Part shown: positions 61,448 through 64,000 of the stretch, piece by piece
Numbering within the stretch: the stretch's first letter is position 1
Layout of the letters: each line of letters begins with the position of its first letter
From: Skermanella rosea
GTDB taxonomy: Bacteria; Pseudomonadota; Alphaproteobacteria; Azospirillales; Azospirillaceae
Assembly: GCF_016806835.2 (NCBI RefSeq)
Contig: NZ_CP086111.1
Coordinates: 4,209,471-4,273,470 of the forward strand
Direction: 5' to 3'
Length of the DNA stretch: 64,000 nt
Made by a program: the position numbers and the translations under genes
Notes under the pieces: model-generated
Database searches by the model: none
What the model was told of the DNA's origin: nothing
The model's input: only the letters and a program-made list of their open reading frames with translations

Positions 61448-61480
61448 GGGCCAGGGTCGGGGCATCCTTTCCCCTGGCCC
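61448..61480 (+). other. Hairpin in the murI leader
   Basis: Perfect 9-bp inverted repeat GGGCCAGGG / CCCTGGCCC (61448-61456, 61472-61480), 15-base loop, ending 18 bp before the murI ATG. No T-run follows, so it is not a usual terminator. It could affect murI translation or be a transcription pause. Confidence 0.4.
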
Positions 61481-61498
61481 TCCCTCCGGTGAGTCTCC

Positions 61499-62383
61499 AT
61501 GACCTTCCATGACCGGCCGATCGGCATCTTCGACAGCGGTGTCGGCGGCCTGACCGTGCTGCGGGCGCTCCGCGAGCGGCTGCCGACCGAGCAGCTGCTC
61601 TACCTGGGCGACACCGCCCGCCTGCCCTACGGCACCAAGAGCCCCGAGACGATCGCCCGCTACGCGGTCCAGGCGGCGGGGCTGCTGGTCGGGCGCGGCG
61701 TCAAGCTGCTGGTAATCGCCTGCAACACCGCGTCGGCCCACGCGCTCGACGCGCTCCGCGACGCCTATCCCCAGATCGAGGTGACCGGCGTGATCGAGCC
61801 GGGCGCCGAGGCGGCCTGCGCCGCATCGGCCAGCGGGCGGATCGCGGTGATCGCGACCGAGAGCACGGCGCGGGCCGGCGCCTACGAGGCGGCGATCCGC
61901 CGGATCCGGGGCGACGCCGACGTCGCCACCCAGGCCTGCTCGGTGTTCGTGGCGCTCGCGGAGGAAGGCTGGCTCGACGGGCCGGTGGCCGAAGCCGCCG
62001 CGCGGCGCTATCTGGCGCCCCTGTTCGCGGACAAGGACGCCGGCTCCAGGCCGGATACCCTGGTGCTGGGCTGCACCCATTTCCCGCTTCTGAGTCCCGT
62101 GCTGGAGACGGTGGTCGGCCCCGGCGTGGCCCTGGTGGACAGCGCCCGCACAACCGCCGACAGGGTCGCCCTGATGCTGGAGCGCGCAGGGGTCGCCTCC
62201 CGCAGCTTGCATTTCCCGGCGGAGATCCGCCTGCTGGCGACCGACGCTCCCGACCGCTTCGCCCGCGTCGCCGCGAACTTCCTGCCCTTCCCGATCACGC
62301 CGGCCATGGTGGAGCTGGTCGACCTGCAGCAGGCTTCCCCAATGACCGGACCTGCCCTGCCGTCCCGGCCGCTGGAAGTTTGA
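61499..62383 (+). CDS. murI: Glutamate racemase
   Basis: 294 residues. The two catalytic cysteines are C75 ([10 protein letters not shown]) and C192 (LGCTHFPLL); the N-terminal [17 protein letters not shown] is the family signature. It makes D-glutamate for peptidoglycan. A hairpin lies just before the start. The C-terminal 15 residues ([12 protein letters not shown] end) are not conserved in the family. Confidence 0.96.
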   Translation: MTFHDRPIGIFDSGVGGLTVLRALRERLPTEQLLYLGDTARLPYGTKSPETIARYAVQAAGLLVGRGVKLLVIACNTASAHALDALRDAYPQIEVTGVIEPGAEAACAASASGRIAVIATESTARAGAYEAAIRRIRGDADVATQACSVFVALAEEGWLDGPVAEAAARRYLAPLFADKDAGSRPDTLVLGCTHFPLLSPVLETVVGPGVALVDSARTTADRVALMLERAGVASRSLHFPAEIRLLATDAPDRFARVAANFLPFPITPAMVELVDLQQASPMTGPALPSRPLEV

Positions 62384-62401
62384 TTTCGGGGTCCCCTCGG
62401 C

Positions 62402-62430
62402 TTGACTTCTCCGGATGGCCTGCCTATAAA
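62402..62430 (+). promoter_or_regulatory. Sigma70-type promoter of rpmB
   Basis: TTGACT (62402-62407), 17-bp spacer, TATAAA (62425-62430): a near-consensus promoter 70 bp before the rpmB start codon, with no other gene in between. Confidence 0.75.
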
Positions 62431-62499
62431 CCCGCTTCCGCCGGGCGGAGGTGCCGTCCGGACCTGGTTTTTGTGTTCACAGAGTTAAGGACCTGTCCG

Positions 62500-62799
62500 A
62501 TGGCACGACGTTGCGCCGTGACCGGCAAGGGCGTGATGTTTGGCAACAACGTCAGCCACGCCAACAACAAGAATCGCCGCCGCTTTCATCCGAACCTGCA
62601 GGAAACCTCGCTGCTGAGCGACGCTCTGGGCAGCATGGTCCGCCTGCGCCTGTCGACCAACGCGATCCGCACGATCGAGCACAAGGGCGGCCTCGACGCC
62701 TTCCTGCTCGACACCAAGGACGCGACCCTGAGCCTCGAAGCGCGCCGCATCAAGCGCCGCATCGCTGCCAAGGTCGAGCAGCAGCAGACCGCCGCCTGA
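62500..62799 (+). CDS. rpmB: 50S ribosomal protein L28
   Basis: 99 residues from the ATG at 62500 ([20 protein letters not shown]), the normal start and close to the alphaproteobacterial length. [13 protein letters not shown] is the L28 signature. It has a near-consensus promoter upstream and a strong terminator downstream, so it is likely a single-gene transcript. Confidence 0.98.
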   Translation: MARRCAVTGKGVMFGNNVSHANNKNRRRFHPNLQETSLLSDALGSMVRLRLSTNAIRTIEHKGGLDAFLLDTKDATLSLEARRIKRRIAAKVEQQQTAA

Positions 62800-62863
62800 C
62801 CGGCCGGACGGTTCCCCGGCGAGGGAGCCGGCACCGGGATCGGCAGCATTGAGTTCGTTGGAT

Positions 62864-62901
62864 TGGAGCCGGCCGCGCAAGCGTGCCGGCTCCAGTCTTT
62901 T
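62864..62901 (+). terminator. Rho-independent terminator of rpmB
   Basis: 10-bp perfect stem TGGAGCCGGC / GCCGGCTCCA (62864-62873, 62885-62894), 11-base loop, then GTCTTTT (62895-62901). It lies 65 bp after the rpmB stop. Confidence 0.8.
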
Positions 62902-63035
62902 CCGGCCCGTGGCGTCCGGGACTTCGCCGGCCGCGACCCAGCCCATAACCGCCCTTTCTCGCTCCGTTTCCGCGCGCTATTCTGCCGCAGTCCATTTGAC
63001 CGATTCGTTCCAACAGCTTCGGAAAAGCCCGCCCC

Positions 63036-63686
63036 ATGCAGACACATCCCGACTTTCCGAACCTGTTCATCCTGAGCCATCCGCTGATCCAGCATAAACT
63101 CAGCCATATGCGCGACCGGAACCGCTCGACCATGGGGTTCCGTGCCCTCCTGAAGGAGATCGCGCTGCTGATGGGTTATGAGATCACCCGCGACCTGCCC
63201 ATGACGACGGAGCGGATCGAGACTCCGCTGGCGCCGATGGATGCCCCGGTGCTGGCCGGCAAGAAGCTCGCCATCGTGCCGATCCTGCGCGCCGGCCTGG
63301 GCATGGCCCAGGGCCTGCACGAGTTGGTGCCGTCCGCGCGCGAGGGCCATATCGGCCTTTACCGCGACCACGAGACGAAGCAGCCGGTGGAGTATCTGGT
63401 CAAGCTGCCGGAGCCCGAGGGCCGCATCTTCGTCCTGGTCGACCCCATGCTGGCGACCGGCAACTCCGCCGCCTATGCCTGCGACGTGCTGAACCGCCAC
63501 GGCGTCGAGGACCGCAACATCCGCTTCATGGCCCTGGTCGCGGCGCCGGAAGGCGTGCGCGTGTTCCAGAAGTCGCACCCCGACGTGGCGGTCTTCACCG
63601 CGGCGCTCGACAGCCACCTGGACGAGAACGCCTATATCGTCCCTGGCCTGGGCGACGCCGGCGACCGGATGTTCGGCACCAAGTAG
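63036..63686 (+). CDS. upp: Uracil phosphoribosyltransferase
   Basis: 216 residues. It starts [24 protein letters not shown]-binding block [15 protein letters not shown] and the C-terminal uracil site [17 protein letters not shown] are complete. It makes UMP from uracil and PRPP. With a CodA-like deaminase and apt in the same window, nucleobase salvage is well represented, though the genes are not linked. Confidence 0.97.
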   Translation: MQTHPDFPNLFILSHPLIQHKLSHMRDRNRSTMGFRALLKEIALLMGYEITRDLPMTTERIETPLAPMDAPVLAGKKLAIVPILRAGLGMAQGLHELVPSAREGHIGLYRDHETKQPVEYLVKLPEPEGRIFVLVDPMLATGNSAAYACDVLNRHGVEDRNIRFMALVAAPEGVRVFQKSHPDVAVFTAALDSHLDENAYIVPGLGDAGDRMFGTK

Positions 63687-63704
63687 CCCCGCTCCCGGCG
63701 CGGA

Positions 63705-63725
63705 CCTGCCCCGAACCGGGGCGGG
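63705..63725 (+). terminator. Weak terminator-like hairpin after upp
   Basis: 9-bp stem CCTGCCCCG / CGGGGCGGG (one G-T pair) with a 3-base loop, 18 bp after the upp stop. The T content after the stem is low, so termination may need Rho. Confidence 0.45.
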
Positions 63726-63812
63726 TGCGTCGATCTTGTCATTGCGACTTATTAGCAGCATATGGAACGATAGCGGTTTCCCGGTGAACCCCGTTCCAGC
63801 GAAGTCGAATCC

Positions 63813-64000
63813 TTGACCCTCAACGCCCTGAGCACCGCCGCCGACCGAGTCCGCCATCGCCTGCTGCCGAGCGGCTGGACGGCCGCCACCCTGCTGATCG
63901 CCTGCCTTGTGGCCCTTCCGGTGGTGGTGGTGGTGAGTCGTATCTTCATCCCGACCGACGGCGTATGGTCCCACCTCGCCTCAACGGTGCTGCCCTATTA
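63813..64000 (+). CDS. ABC transporter permease, iron(III) type (3' end outside window)
   Basis: The first 62 codons of a protein that continues past the window. The only possible start after an upstream stop is TTG at 63813. It reads ...LLPSGWTAATLLIACLVALP with a first membrane segment (about 22-42), then RIFIPTDGVWSHLASTVLPY. This N-terminus matches FbpB/AfuB-type permeases of ferric iron ABC transporters. The substrate cannot be confirmed from the fragment. Confidence 0.7.
   Translation, partial: MTLNALSTAADRVRHRLLPSGWTAATLLIACLVALPVVVVVSRIFIPTDGVWSHLASTVLPY

Noticed and set aside
63742-63757. TTGCGACTTATTAGCA upstream of the iron-type permease, faintly like a Fur/Irr box
   Set aside because: The two halves match poorly as an inverted repeat, and I cannot compare it with other iron promoters here.

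Overview
The window is about 64 kb of a high-GC (roughly two-thirds G+C or more by eye), densely packed alphaproteobacterial chromosome. The gene content (PQQ operon, DUF2336, IscR-led Fe-S genes, stand-alone receiver protein, RTX/DUF4214 secreted cellulase, uvrC-pgsA-moaDE block) fits Rhodospirillales, most likely the Azospirillum/Skermanella group. This assignment is inference from gene content, not from a marker phylogeny. I saw no rRNA, tRNA, CRISPR, prophage or insertion sequence. Both window edges cut a gene.

Layout. 1-3.7 kb: putrescine/amine catabolism (end of a PuuB-like oxidase, an omega-amino acid aminotransferase, a PuuR-like XRE-cupin regulator with its own palindromic operator). 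3.7-6.8 kb: uncharacterised proteins (DUF2336, DUF2927 and others). 6.8-11.4 kb: an Mla-type lipid transport operon (STAS-permease, ATPase, MCE protein, lipoprotein) with a TAXI binding protein as its last gene. 11.5-13 kb: apt and an Rpn-family nuclease, convergent. 13.1-17.6 kb: amide/ester hydrolase cluster (amidase; divergently a cysteine hydrolase, a CocE/NonD hydrolase and a quinone reductase). 17.7-22.3 kb: a lone receiver protein and an RND efflux pair. 22.5-26.8 kb: cytosine-deaminase-like hydrolase, creatininase-family protein, cyclic-nucleotide-phosphodiesterase-like enzyme and a pteridine-reductase-like SDR. 27-30.6 kb: uvrC, pgsA, moaD, moaE, preceded by an AT-rich gap with DnaA-box-like sites. 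30.8-34.7 kb: a solute-binding protein, a repeat element, an 89-residue protein, a universal stress protein behind an FNR-like box, and a kinase/ATPase fusion. 34.9-39.2 kb: a divergent PEP carboxylase and a PAP2 phosphatase. 39.3-42.5 kb: pqqABCDE. 42.5-53.4 kb: a membrane-anchored unknown, a multidomain secreted cellulase, a second copy of the repeat, glnE and an AsmA/YhdP-like giant. 53.5-57.4 kb: tyrS, anmK, a HipS/HipB-like pair without a kinase, an alpha/beta hydrolase. 57.5-61.4 kb: iscR, cysteine desulfurase, a degenerate HscB, ferredoxin, tenA. 61.5-64 kb: murI, rpmB, upp and the start of an iron-type ABC permease.

Most striking signals: (1) a 102-bp dispersed palindromic element, present twice in opposite orientation, each time between the ends of two converging genes; (2) a reduced isc operon whose HscB has lost the J-domain HPD motif while hscA, iscU and iscA are absent; (3) a HipS-like/HipB-like pair with repeated operator half-sites but no HipT kinase; (4) a 10-bp inverted repeat that would bury the ribosome-binding site of a solute-binding protein gene; (5) a DnaA-box cluster upstream of uvrC.
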